Below are positions 20,442 through 29,502 of a DNA stretch of 45,817 nt, in pieces. Below the pieces are notes generated by a model. That model ran no database searches and was not told where the DNA came from. It worked only from the letters and a program-made list of their open reading frames with translations. The position numbers and the translations under genes are program-made. Source of the stretch: Gammaproteobacteria bacterium (GTDB taxonomy: Bacteria; Pseudomonadota; Gammaproteobacteria; SURF-13); contig JAURVQ010000109.1 in the NCBI GenBank assembly GCA_030655395.1, positions 1 through 45,817 of the forward strand, given 5' to 3'. The stretch's first letter is position 1. Each line of letters opens with the position of its first letter.

Positions 20442-23400
20442 CGCTAGCGCACCGGAACACAACGTGGTGGTGCTGGCCTCTGCCGGCACCGGCAAGACCT
20501 GGCTGCTCGTCACCCGCATCATCCGCCTGCTGCTGGACGGCGCGCGGCCCGACGCCTTGACCGCCATCACCTTCACGCGCAAAGGCGCGGTCGAGATGCA
20601 GGCGCGCCTGAGCGCGCGCCTGTTCGATCTCGCGCGCTGTGATGAAACCACACTCCATGCGGAACTGGTGGCAATGGGTCTGGCGCCGGACGAGGCCATG
20701 CTCGCACGCGCACAGGGTTTATATGAGGCGCTGCTGAAAAGCGAGCACAGCCTCAAGATCACGACCTTTCATGCCTTTTGCCAGGAGCTGCTGCGCCGCT
20801 TTCCGCTGGAGGCCGCAGTACCTCCGGATTTCGAGCTGATCGAGCAAGGCGGTGTGCTCGAGCGCAGCGCCATGGAGGCGCTGTTCGGCGAGGCGACCGC
20901 TGCGCCCGAGGGCGATCTCGCGCACGCGCTTGAGGTGCTGTTCGATCACGCCGGCGGCCTCGCGGGCACGCGCACTGCGCTGAATGAATTTCTGCAACAC
21001 CGCAGCGACTGGTGGGCCTACACCGAAGCCCAACAAGACCCGGTGCAGTATGCCTCCGCTACACTGGCGCGGCAGTTACAACTGGATGAGAATGGCGACG
21101 CCTGCAGTGATTTCTTCGCCCCCGCGGCCAGCGCCCTGCTCGCCGAGTTCGCCGCGCTGCTGCTGAAACACACCACCGCAACCAACCGCCGGGATGCCGG
21201 GCTGATTCATGCAGCGCTCTCCACCCACGAGAAAGATCAAACCCACTTTCATGAAATCACCCCCGTTTTTCTGAAGGCCGACGGTGCTCCGCGCGCACGC
21301 CCGATCACGGCGACACTTACCAAGGCATTGGGCGATAAAAGTTCGGAACGCTTCATCACACTGCATGAGCAACTTTGCGCTCAGGTCATGCAGGCGCGTG
21401 AACGTGAGGCACGACGCACTACAGCGGCGCTCTCCACGGCCTGGTTTGTCGCCGGTGCGTGTCTGATTGCGCACTACCAGCGCATCAAGAATGAACAGCG
21501 TTTGCTCGACTTCAGCGATCTGGAATGGAAGGCCTGTCAACTGCTGAATCACTCCGACAATGCACAGTGGGTACAATACAAACTCGATCAGCGCATCGAC
21601 CACCTTCTGGTGGACGAATTCCAGGACACTAATCCGACCCAGTGGCACCTGCTGCTGCCGCTGTTGCAGGAACTGGCGGCGGGGCCAACGGAGCGCAGCC
21701 GCAGCGTGTTTCTGGTGGGCGATCTCAAGCAGTCGATCTACAGCTTCAGGCGCGCCAACCCGGAGCTGTTCAGTGCCGCACGCAGCTGGCTGGAGCAACA
21801 TCTCAATGCCATGAGCTACCCGCTCGACACCTCGTGGCGTTCTGCGCCCGTCATCTGCGAATTTCTCAACGCGGTATTTTACGAACGTCTACCGTCGTTC
21901 CAGCGTCACAGCACACATCGGACAACATTGTGGGGGCGTGTCGAGCTGCTGCCGCTCATCCATCACGCTAACGGCGAGGATAAGCCCTCATCGTCCGGCG
22001 CACTGCGTAATCCGCTGCAACAACCGCGCAGCACAGACACCGACCGCCGTCACACTCAGGAAGGCGTTCAGGTCGCGCAGCGCATACGCGCCCTCATGGA
22101 GGCGCGCACGCCGATAGCGGACGGCGCGACGGCGCGTGTTGTCGATTACAACGACATCCTGATTCTGCTGCGCAACCGCACCCATGTGCACGCCTATGAA
22201 AGCGCGCTGCGCGCTGCCGGCATTCCCTTCATCGGCGCCGACCGCGGCACGCTGCTCGATACGCTAGAAGTGCAGGACATGATCGCCCTGCTCGACGTGC
22301 TGATGACGCCCTACGACAATCTCGCGCTCGCCCAGGTGTTGCGCTCACCGCTGTTCGCATGCAGCGACGCCGATCTGATGCAGCTTGCCTCCGGAAGCAA
22401 CGATATCTACTGGATAGACCGTCTCGCCGCGCTCGCCCCTGCCTTCGCAGCGGACGCCCCGCTGCGCCGCGCGCATCACTGGCTGGCCGCGTGGCGTGAA
22501 CGCGCAGGTCACATCCCGGTGCATGATCTGCTCGATCGCATTTATGCCGAGGGCAATGTGCTCGCGCGGTACGAGGCCGCATACCCCGCACCGCTCAGGG
22601 CGCGGGTGCGCGCCAACCTCACGCGCTTTATCGAACTGGCGCTGGAAGTGGACAGCGGACGCTATCCCAGCCCCACCGCATTCCGCGCGCGGCTGCGCGA
22701 TCTGCGCGAGGCGGCGCAGGAGGCACCGGATGAAGCCCCGGCGCCCGCCACCGAGCCGCGCGTACGCATCCTCACTATACATGCCGCCAAGGGGCTGGAG
22801 TCGCCGGTGGTGTTTGTGGCCGACGCAACCGTGGTGCAGTCCGCACGGCGCGCACGCGCGCTCATACACTGGCCCGCGCAAGAAGCACGCCCGAGCCATT
22901 TTCTGCTGCACACAACCGCCGCTGCACAAGATAGCCTGAGCCGCGAACTGCAAACCACGCAGGAAGAGTTTGATCAACGCGAGGAGATGAATTTGCTGTA
23001 CGTCGCGCTCACGCGCGCGCAGCAGTTTTTGTATATCTCCGGTTGCGCGCCGAAGAAAGGAAATAATCTGGGCTGGTACGGAATGATTGCCGAACGCGTT
23101 GCGCCGGAGGCCGATCCACTGCACGCCTCATGGCTGCAGGAGGCTGACACACTGCCTGCGCCATTGACGCTGCCGCCCACGGCGGCAGCGCATGCACCGC
23201 CGGCATTCGATGCACGTCTCGCCCGGCCGATTACCACCGGCAGCAGCAGCACGATTTCACCCAGCCGCGCTGGCCACAGCGTAGCAGACACCGAACATGA
23301 GGACGCTGCCCGCACACGCGGCAGCGCCATCCATCGCCTGCTTGAGCGACTCACGCTGGAATCCGCACCGTTACGCAATGATGTACTGCAACCGCTGGCC

Positions 23401-23805
23401 GATGAACTGCTGCTGGATGTGACCGACCCTGCATTACAAACCTGGTGGGACGAGGCCGTGCGCGTGGTGCAGCATCCCTCGCTCCGTTTCCTGTTCGACC
23501 CCGCCGCCTTTGTGGCGGCGTACAACGAGATGTCTCTGCTTTATGAGGATGAGGATCGCAACGTACATGGAATTATCGACCGGCTCGTTATTACGCCGGA
23601 TACGGTGTGGGTGATCGACTACAAAACTCATCCGGCGGCGCACGCCGGCAACCTCGCGCAACTCGCGGAACCTTACCGCGAACAAATGCGTCTTTACGCG
23701 CGTGGCGCGGCGCGTCTCTGGCCCGGGAAAAGGATACGCCCTGTGCTGTTATTCACCGCGTGTGCGGGGCTGTGTGAGATGGAAGAGTCATGTAGGTTGG
23801 GTTAG
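20434..23805 (+). CDS. UvrD/AddA-like helicase-nuclease
   Basis: VVVLASAGTGKTWLLVTRI (Walker A), TFTRKGAVEM, LLVDEFQDTNPTQW (Walker B), LTIHAAKGLESPVVFV, C-terminal GIIDRLVITPDTVWVIDYKTH nuclease motif. Confidence 0.9.
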   Translation: MSNASAPEHNVVVLASAGTGKTWLLVTRIIRLLLDGARPDALTAITFTRKGAVEMQARLSARLFDLARCDETTLHAELVAMGLAPDEAMLARAQGLYEALLKSEHSLKITTFHAFCQELLRRFPLEAAVPPDFELIEQGGVLERSAMEALFGEATAAPEGDLAHALEVLFDHAGGLAGTRTALNEFLQHRSDWWAYTEAQQDPVQYASATLARQLQLDENGDACSDFFAPAASALLAEFAALLLKHTTATNRRDAGLIHAALSTHEKDQTHFHEITPVFLKADGAPRARPITATLTKALGDKSSERFITLHEQLCAQVMQAREREARRTTAALSTAWFVAGACLIAHYQRIKNEQRLLDFSDLEWKACQLLNHSDNAQWVQYKLDQRIDHLLVDEFQDTNPTQWHLLLPLLQELAAGPTERSRSVFLVGDLKQSIYSFRRANPELFSAARSWLEQHLNAMSYPLDTSWRSAPVICEFLNAVFYERLPSFQRHSTHRTTLWGRVELLPLIHHANGEDKPSSSGALRNPLQQPRSTDTDRRHTQEGVQVAQRIRALMEARTPIADGATARVVDYNDILILLRNRTHVHAYESALRAAGIPFIGADRGTLLDTLEVQDMIALLDVLMTPYDNLALAQVLRSPLFACSDADLMQLASGSNDIYWIDRLAALAPAFAADAPLRRAHHWLAAWRERAGHIPVHDLLDRIYAEGNVLARYEAAYPAPLRARVRANLTRFIELALEVDSGRYPSPTAFRARLRDLREAAQEAPDEAPAPATEPRVRILTIHAAKGLESPVVFVADATVVQSARRARALIHWPAQEARPSHFLLHTTAAAQDSLSRELQTTQEEFDQREEMNLLYVALTRAQQFLYISGCAPKKGNNLGWYGMIAERVAPEADPLHASWLQEADTLPAPLTLPPTAAAHAPPAFDARLARPITTGSSSTISPSRAGHSVADTEHEDAARTRGSAIHRLLERLTLESAPLRNDVLQPLADELLLDVTDPALQTWWDEAVRVVQHPSLRFLFDPAAFVAAYNEMSLLYEDEDRNVHGIIDRLVITPDTVWVIDYKTHPAAHAGNLAQLAEPYREQMRLYARGAARLWPGKRIRPVLLFTACAGLCEMEESCRLG

Positions 23806-23836
23806 GCGCGGTTTTTGCGCCGTAACCCAACCTACA
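23791..23836. repeat. REP-like palindrome TGTAGGTTGGGTTAGGCGCGG...CGCCGTAACCCAACCTACA
   Basis: Near-perfect inverted repeat around a TTTTT loop; overlaps the 3' end of the AddA-like gene. Confidence 0.9.
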
Positions 23837-23847
23837 CAGATGATCGG

Positions 23848-24264
23848 CTATGGCTGCGCGGGGGGTAGTTTCCTGTCCTGCTGCATGCGGTGCTCGCTGC
23901 GTTTCTTGCGCAATGCCTTGCGCTCTTCCGGCGACATCTTTTCCCATTGCTCGCGCAGTTCCTTGCGCTGCTCCGGTGGCAGTTTCTTGAAGTGCTGATA
24001 GCGATCACGGATGCGTGTCTGCTCTTCCGGCGGAAGCTGGCGGAAGCGCTGGAAGTGCTCACGCGCCTGGGTGCGCTGCTCCGGAGTCATCTCTTGCCAG
24101 CGTTTGGCGCCTTTGTGTTTGCCCGCAGGCTGATGTTGCTCTGCTGTGGCCGGCGCTGTGTCTGGTGACGCGTTCTCGGCGCGAGCGGCAAACGCCGCGC
24201 CGCCAAACAGCGTGGATACAAAAACAGCGATGAGGATACGCTGAAATCGCATGTTCATTGGCAT
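23848..24264 (-). CDS. DUF3106-type periplasmic protein
   Basis: Signal peptide MRFQRILIAVFVSTLFGGAAFAA and repeated MTPEQRTQAREHFQRFRQLPPEEQ / KLPPEQRKELREQWEKMSPEERKALRKK. Confidence 0.8.
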   Translation of the reverse strand: MPMNMRFQRILIAVFVSTLFGGAAFAARAENASPDTAPATAEQHQPAGKHKGAKRWQEMTPEQRTQAREHFQRFRQLPPEEQTRIRDRYQHFKKLPPEQRKELREQWEKMSPEERKALRKKRSEHRMQQDRKLPPAQP

Positions 24265-24269
24265 CTGAC

Positions 24270-24638
24270 TCAGGTCTCCGCCTGCATGGCGGTTTGCTCA
24301 TCCAGCCAGTGGTAAAAATCGTAGTCGGTGGCTATCTCCAGATTTTCGTCCGATACCACAATCTCACCTTCCTCCGGTGTCGAGACTGCATGATTGTTTA
24401 ATGGGTTGGACATCCACAACACGCTGCTGACCACAAGCACCAAGGCGGTGCTGGCTAACGCACCGGCCGGTAACAACCAGCCCGGCGTGCGCCATGACGG
24501 CTGCTGGCCTGCGGCTTCCACGGCGCGGCTGCGCGCACTGTGCAGGCGCGACAGCGTGTGCGCATCGAGCGCATTCGCGCTCGCATCCAGGGCGGAGCGT
24601 GCGGACTTGATAAAACCCTGCTCCTGATCTGTATTCAT
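24270..24638 (-). CDS. DUF3619-like single-TM protein, possible anti-sigma factor
   Basis: MNTDQEQGFIKSARSALDASANALDAHTLSRLHSARSRAVE...TM helix; start overlaps the sigma factor stop. Confidence 0.7.
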   Translation of the reverse strand: MNTDQEQGFIKSARSALDASANALDAHTLSRLHSARSRAVEAAGQQPSWRTPGWLLPAGALASTALVLVVSSVLWMSNPLNNHAVSTPEEGEIVVSDENLEIATDYDFYHWLDEQTAMQAET

Positions 24639-25225
24639 GGCTGATGGCCCTCCAACAATACGCGCAGGGTATGCACTGCACGCGAGTAATGCGTTTTGAC
24701 ACTGCCCTCCGAACAACCCATGGCATGAGCGGTTGCGGCGACATCGAAACCTTCCCAGGTGCGTAATAGAAAGGCCTGTTGCTGACGTAACGGTAACTTC
24801 TGCAATGCCTGCTCGAGGGCGCCCATTGCGCGCTGCCCTGCGAGAAGTTGTGCCGGACCCGGAGCGTCGGTGTCCGCCAGATTATGCAGCGGATCTTCCT
24901 CTCCTTCCTCGCCCCCCAGCCAGACGCGCCAGCGGTTGCGTACCCGGCTGCGCCGGTACCAGTCGCGGATGCGGCTCTGAAGTATGCGGTGAAACAACGG
25001 CCCCCATTCCTGCTCGTTACGACGGCCATAGTGCTGCGCGAGCTTGAGCATGGCCTCCTGCACCAGGTCGAGCGCGTCCTCAACGTTGCCGGTGGCAAGC
25101 TGAGCCATGCGGAAGGCACGCCGTTCTACACCGGCGAGAAACCGGTCCAGCGCCTGGGTAGAATCCAGCGTGCCCTCCTCCCTCTTATCGAGTGTGCTAC
25201 TCAGAACCCTGGCAGCAGCCCACAT
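24635..25225 (-). CDS. ECF-family RNA polymerase sigma factor
   Basis: Region 2-like NVEDALDLVQEAMLKLAQHY and region 4-like LRQQQAFLLRTWEGFDVAATAHAMGCSEGSVKTHYSRAVHTLR. Confidence 0.88.
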   Translation of the reverse strand: MWAAARVLSSTLDKREEGTLDSTQALDRFLAGVERRAFRMAQLATGNVEDALDLVQEAMLKLAQHYGRRNEQEWGPLFHRILQSRIRDWYRRSRVRNRWRVWLGGEEGEEDPLHNLADTDAPGPAQLLAGQRAMGALEQALQKLPLRQQQAFLLRTWEGFDVAATAHAMGCSEGSVKTHYSRAVHTLRVLLEGHQP

Positions 25226-25251
25226 GGTAATTACCTTAAATACCAGACTAT

Positions 25252-25680
25252 TTACTTGGCGTCTTTCTGCTTCTTGGCGCGCTCATGCTTATCAGCCTGC
25301 TCAGACTTGTGTCTACGCTCCGCCTTGTGTGCCATGCGCTGCTCGATGCGGTCGCCCTTGCGATCCATGTGATGCTCCGCGCGCTCGCCTTTCATATCCA
25401 TCTTATGCTCCATGCGCGTGCCTTTCTGCTCGAAGCGCTTGGCCTGCTCTTCATGCCCCTTAGCGCGTGCCTCGGCGGCTTTCTCATCAAAATGTTTCTT
25501 CACGGCGTCACCGCGCTCCTCGAAGCGCTGTTTAATATTATCGCCTTTGTCGTCCAGTTTCTGGTTCACGGCGTCACCGCGCTGATCGAGCTTCCCTTCA
25601 GGATGCGCGCTATCGTCGGCCAACAGCGGCACGGCGGCAAACAAGGCCAGCAGGCCTGCAACTGCGATGTGTGTCTTCAT
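25252..25680 (-). CDS. Secreted charged helical-repeat protein with 11-residue repeats
   Basis: MKTHIAVAGLLALFAAVPLLA signal peptide, then KLDQRGDAVNQ/KLDDKGDNIKQ/RFEERGDAVKK/HFDEKAAEARA...RFEQKGTRMEH/KMDMKGERAEH/HMDRKGDRIEQ/RMAHKAERRHK. Confidence 0.7.
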   Translation of the reverse strand: MKTHIAVAGLLALFAAVPLLADDSAHPEGKLDQRGDAVNQKLDDKGDNIKQRFEERGDAVKKHFDEKAAEARAKGHEEQAKRFEQKGTRMEHKMDMKGERAEHHMDRKGDRIEQRMAHKAERRHKSEQADKHERAKKQKDAK

Positions 25681-25732
25681 GGTGCTCTCCTTGAGGATGG
25701 GTTTTTAGGGTACATGGTCATCAACGCAGTGC

Positions 25733-26455
25733 TCAAGAATCGGTTGACATGTCGTGCGTCGGCCCATTAAGCACTTGCGCCAGTTCCTCCAGACAATCCT
25801 CTGCGGTGTGGCCGGCACAAGTCAACGCGGGAAAACCTACCAGCCGCGCACGGCTGCGCCGCACCACCGCGCCGAGCACCCGCCCCGCACCGCTGACACC
25901 TGTGATGCGCACCGGATAGATCGGGCAACCGCTCAGCGCAGCGAGTCTCGCCACCCCGCCCTTGAGTGCGCGCGGCGGATCGCCGTCCAGGTGAATGCGC
26001 CCGTGCGGAAACAGCGCCACCACCTCGCCCGCCTCCAGTGCGCGTAACGCAGCGCGCAACGCGAGCTCCGGGCGCTGCTCGCGCGCCACGGGTATGCAAC
26101 CGAGGGCGCGAAACAGCCAGTTAAGCCCGAAGCGCTCGTATTCTTCCTGCGCGATGATAAAGCGCAGCGGGCGCTGCGCCGCGGCGATCATGAGCAGGGG
26201 GTCGAGACCGGAGACGTGATTGGAGACCAGCAGCGCGCCGCCCTGCGGCGGCAGTGTGATGGGGCCGTGGTTCAGCCGGTGATAATGACGGCAGAACAAA
26301 CGGTTCAGCCCGTCGAGACGGTTCAGCCAGACATGGCCCCAGTCTGTACCGTTGGCCGCCTCACACACTGCGCACAGACGGTGCCCCAGCCACCAGAGAC
26401 CGGCGAGCACCATCGCCAGCACCGCGCCATATCCGTATAACCCGGTGGCGGTCAT
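25733..26455 (-). CDS. 1-acyl-sn-glycerol-3-phosphate acyltransferase (PlsC family)
   Basis: ALLVSNHVSGLDPLLMIAA (variant of NHxxxxD), FPHGRIHLDGDPPRALKGGVARLA. Confidence 0.88.
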   Translation of the reverse strand: MTATGLYGYGAVLAMVLAGLWWLGHRLCAVCEAANGTDWGHVWLNRLDGLNRLFCRHYHRLNHGPITLPPQGGALLVSNHVSGLDPLLMIAAAQRPLRFIIAQEEYERFGLNWLFRALGCIPVAREQRPELALRAALRALEAGEVVALFPHGRIHLDGDPPRALKGGVARLAALSGCPIYPVRITGVSGAGRVLGAVVRRSRARLVGFPALTCAGHTAEDCLEELAQVLNGPTHDMSTDS

Positions 26456-26557
26456 AGGCCGTTCGATTTCATGGTCATAAGCGCATTGGGGGCGGGAATA
26501 TGGCTGTGATAGGATAGCGGTGGGTCACTCATAATACCAACGCACGGGGTACAGTCC

Positions 26558-26923
26558 ATGACACAGAGCGCGCAACCGGATCACCGGCATTACACCCGGA
26601 TACAGTTCGACGCCCAGGTGCGACTGTCACACGGCGCAACGCACTGGAGCAGCACCTTGATCGACATTTCGCTCAAGGGGGCCTTGTTCAGCCAGCCGCA
26701 GGACTGGCCCGGCAAGCCCGGGGACGGACTCCTCGCCGAGCTGGTGCTCGATAACGACGTCGTCATCCGCATGCAGGGCACGGTGGCGCACGTCGAGGCC
26801 GGGCACATCGGGCTGCGCTGCGATCACATCGACCTCGACAGCATCGCGCATCTGAAGCGCCTGGTGGAACTGAACCTCGGCGACGAAGAGCAACTCAACC
26901 GTGAGCTCTCCTCGCTCGGTTAG
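26558..26923 (+). CDS. PilZ domain protein
   Basis: RHYTRIQFDAQVRL...DISLKGALF...HIGLRCDHIDLDS, PilZ (RxxxR, D/NxSxxG). Confidence 0.88.
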   Translation: MTQSAQPDHRHYTRIQFDAQVRLSHGATHWSSTLIDISLKGALFSQPQDWPGKPGDGLLAELVLDNDVVIRMQGTVAHVEAGHIGLRCDHIDLDSIAHLKRLVELNLGDEEQLNRELSSLG

Positions 26924-26926
26924 CAT

Positions 26927-27069
26927 ACATAGCGTCATAAATCGTAGCGAGCGGCTTTCAGGCGGGGGCGGTGGAGCGCAGGAACCGGAGTGTACATTGC
27001 AGTACATGAGGATTCCGAGCACCGCACGCACCCGCATCAAAGACGCGCAGTAGATTTAGGGCGCTATGT
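26927..27069. repeat. Long imperfect palindrome filling the pilZ-radA intergenic region
   Basis: Outer ACATAGCG...CGCTATGT, TAAATC...GATTTA, inner TGTAC-ATTGCA-GTACA; the arms align imperfectly along their length. Confidence 0.8.
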
Positions 27070-28427
27070 TAACCGCGCAGCACGTCCAGCGCCTCTGATA
27101 ATCGCTGCACCGCATGTATCTCCATGCCCTTGAGCCCGCCTTTGGGCACATTTGCGGCAGGGATGATGGCCTGCTTGAAACCGTGTTTCACTGCCTCGCG
27201 CAGACGCGCCTCGCCACTCTGTACCGGACGCACTTCGCCCGCGAGACCGAGTTCGCCGAACACCACCAGGTCGCGCGGTAACGGACGGCTGCGCAGGCTG
27301 GAAAGTGCCGCGAGCACCACGGCGAGGTCAGCGCCGGTTTCCGTCACGCGCACGCCGCCTACCACATTTACAAACACGTCCTGATCGTACATCGCCACCC
27401 CGCCGTGACGGTGCAGCACCGCAAGCAGCATGGCGAGGCGATTCTGATCGAGCCCCAGCGTCACGCGGCGCGGGTTGGACGCATGGCTCTCATCCACCAG
27501 TACCTGCACCTCCACCAGCAACGGACGGCTGCCTTCGCGCGTCACCATGATCACGCTGCCGGGCACCGGCTCCGCGTGGCGCGAGAGAAAAATCGCGGAC
27601 GGATTGCTGACCTCACGCAGGCCCTTCTCGGTCATGGCGAACATGCCGATTTCGTTCACCGCGCCGAAGCGGTTTTTCACCGCGCGGATGACGCGGTAGC
27701 TGCTCGCGCCGTCGCCTTCAAAATAGAGCACCGTGTCCACCATGTGCTCCAGCACGCGCGGCCCGGCCAGCGTGCCTTCCTTGGTGACGTGGCCGACCAG
27801 AAACAGCGCGGTGCCGGTGTGCTTGGCGTAGCGCACCAGTTGCGCCGCGCTCTCGCGCACCTGCGCCACCGCGCCGGGCGCGGATTGCAGCGCCTCGGTA
27901 TAAACGGTTTGAATCGAGTCGATCACCAGCACGCGCGGACGTTCGCGCTCCGCGCAGACAATGATGCGCTCCACCTGGGTTTCAGTGAGCAGACGCAGCG
28001 CTGCGACGGACAGGCCCAGGCGTTGCGCGCGCATGCTCACCTGCTGCACCGACTCCTCGCCCGTAACATACAGCACCGGCTGACGCGCCGAGAGCGCCGC
28101 CATGCACTGCAACAACAGGGTGGATTTGCCGATGCCCGGATCACCGCCGATCAGAATCACCGAGCCCTCGACCACACCGCCGCCCAGCACGCGGTCGAGT
28201 TCGGCCAGCCCGCTCGACTGGCGCACCTCGGCGCCGGCCGCAACATCCTGCATGCTCTGCACCACGGCCGGCGCGTAATCGGCAAAGCGCGCGGTGCGCG
28301 GCGACGCGCCGCTGACCAGTGTTTCCTCCAGACTGTTCCATGCGCCGCAGTCGCCGCACTGCCCCGCCCACTTGGGCGCCTGCGCGCCGCACTGGTTGCA
28401 GGTATAAAGTAATTTATCCTTGGCCAT
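27069..28427 (-). CDS. radA: DNA repair protein RadA
   Basis: YTCNQCGAQAPKWAGQCGDCGAWN zinc finger, GGDPGIGKSTLLLQ, KNRFGAVNEIGMF. Confidence 0.96.
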   Translation of the reverse strand: MAKDKLLYTCNQCGAQAPKWAGQCGDCGAWNSLEETLVSGASPRTARFADYAPAVVQSMQDVAAGAEVRQSSGLAELDRVLGGGVVEGSVILIGGDPGIGKSTLLLQCMAALSARQPVLYVTGEESVQQVSMRAQRLGLSVAALRLLTETQVERIIVCAERERPRVLVIDSIQTVYTEALQSAPGAVAQVRESAAQLVRYAKHTGTALFLVGHVTKEGTLAGPRVLEHMVDTVLYFEGDGASSYRVIRAVKNRFGAVNEIGMFAMTEKGLREVSNPSAIFLSRHAEPVPGSVIMVTREGSRPLLVEVQVLVDESHASNPRRVTLGLDQNRLAMLLAVLHRHGGVAMYDQDVFVNVVGGVRVTETGADLAVVLAALSSLRSRPLPRDLVVFGELGLAGEVRPVQSGEARLREAVKHGFKQAIIPAANVPKGGLKGMEIHAVQRLSEALDVLRG

Positions 28428-29502
28428 GGACTTCCACGCAGCGCACGCGCCGCGCCACGCCGCACAAGAGTTCATACGCAATCGTGGCGGCGTGTTCGGC
28501 CACCTCTTCCACCGGCAGGCCTGCGCCCCACAGCACCACGGGGTCGCCTACGCGCGCGCCCTGCTCGGTGCTCAAATCCACGCAGATCATGTCCATCGAA
28601 ACACGTCCTATCAGCGCCACACGCCTGCCGTTCACCAGCACCGGCGTGCCGGTCTGCGCGTGGCGCGGGTACCCGTCGCCGTAGCCGATGGCCACCACGC
28701 CCACCGGCATGTCGTGCGGACACACATAACTGGCGCCGTAGCCTATGGCGTCACCGCGCTTGAAGTGATGCACCGCAATCAGCGCCGAGCGCAGCGTCAT
28801 CACCGACTTGAGGTTATGCTCTGCGGCGCGCCCGCCGCAAAAGGGCGACACACCGTAGAGCATGATGCCGGGCCTCACCCAGTCGGCGTGGGTTTGCGGC
28901 CAGCCGAGGATTGCCGCCGAGTTCGCGATGGAGCGCTCGCCCGGCAACCCGGCAGCGGCCCGCTCAAGGCACTCCAGTTGATGCAACGTGGCGGGATGGG
29001 AGATGTCATCGGCGCAGGCAAGATGTGTCATCAGGCCGATGGGCTGCGCCACCGCAGCGCACGCCGTCAGGCGTTGCCAGGCGGGCTTTACTTCTACCGG
29101 CGCAAAGCCGAGGCGGTGCATGCCGCTGTCGATCTTGAGCCAGACGGTAACGGGAGATTTCTGTGCCGCGCGCTCCAGCATATCGAGCTGGGCAGCGTGA
29201 TGTACCACCACACTCAACGCATGGCGGCTGATCAGTTCCATCTCAGAGGCCTCGAAGCAGCCCTCCAGCAGGGTGATCGGGCGTGTGACCCCGGCCTCGC
29301 GCAGCACGATGGCCTCGTCGATGCTCGCCACACCGTAGCCGTCGGCTTCGTTCAAGGCGCGCGCCACACGCACGATGCCGTGGCCGTAAGCGTCGGCCTT
29401 GATGATCGCCATCACCCGGCGGCCGGGCGCGGCTTGCTTCACACGCGTGAGATTATGTTGCAGGGCGGAAAGATCGATCAGCGCCTGCGCGGGGCGCGTC
29501 AT
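28414..29502 (-). CDS. alr: Alanine racemase
   Basis: VMAIIKADAYGHGIVRVARAL, KIDSGMHRLGF, RVSMDMICVDLS. Confidence 0.95.
   Translation of the reverse strand: MTRPAQALIDLSALQHNLTRVKQAAPGRRVMAIIKADAYGHGIVRVARALNEADGYGVASIDEAIVLREAGVTRPITLLEGCFEASEMELISRHALSVVVHHAAQLDMLERAAQKSPVTVWLKIDSGMHRLGFAPVEVKPAWQRLTACAAVAQPIGLMTHLACADDISHPATLHQLECLERAAAGLPGERSIANSAAILGWPQTHADWVRPGIMLYGVSPFCGGRAAEHNLKSVMTLRSALIAVHHFKRGDAIGYGASYVCPHDMPVGVVAIGYGDGYPRHAQTGTPVLVNGRRVALIGRVSMDMICVDLSTEQGARVGDPVVLWGAGLPVEEVAEHAATIAYELLCGVARRVRCVEVHGQG

Noticed and set aside
20298-23805. AddAB-like pair as a novel phage-defence system
   Set aside because: Domain content matches known AddA/AddB-type DNA repair proteins; no additional defence genes or mobile island around them.
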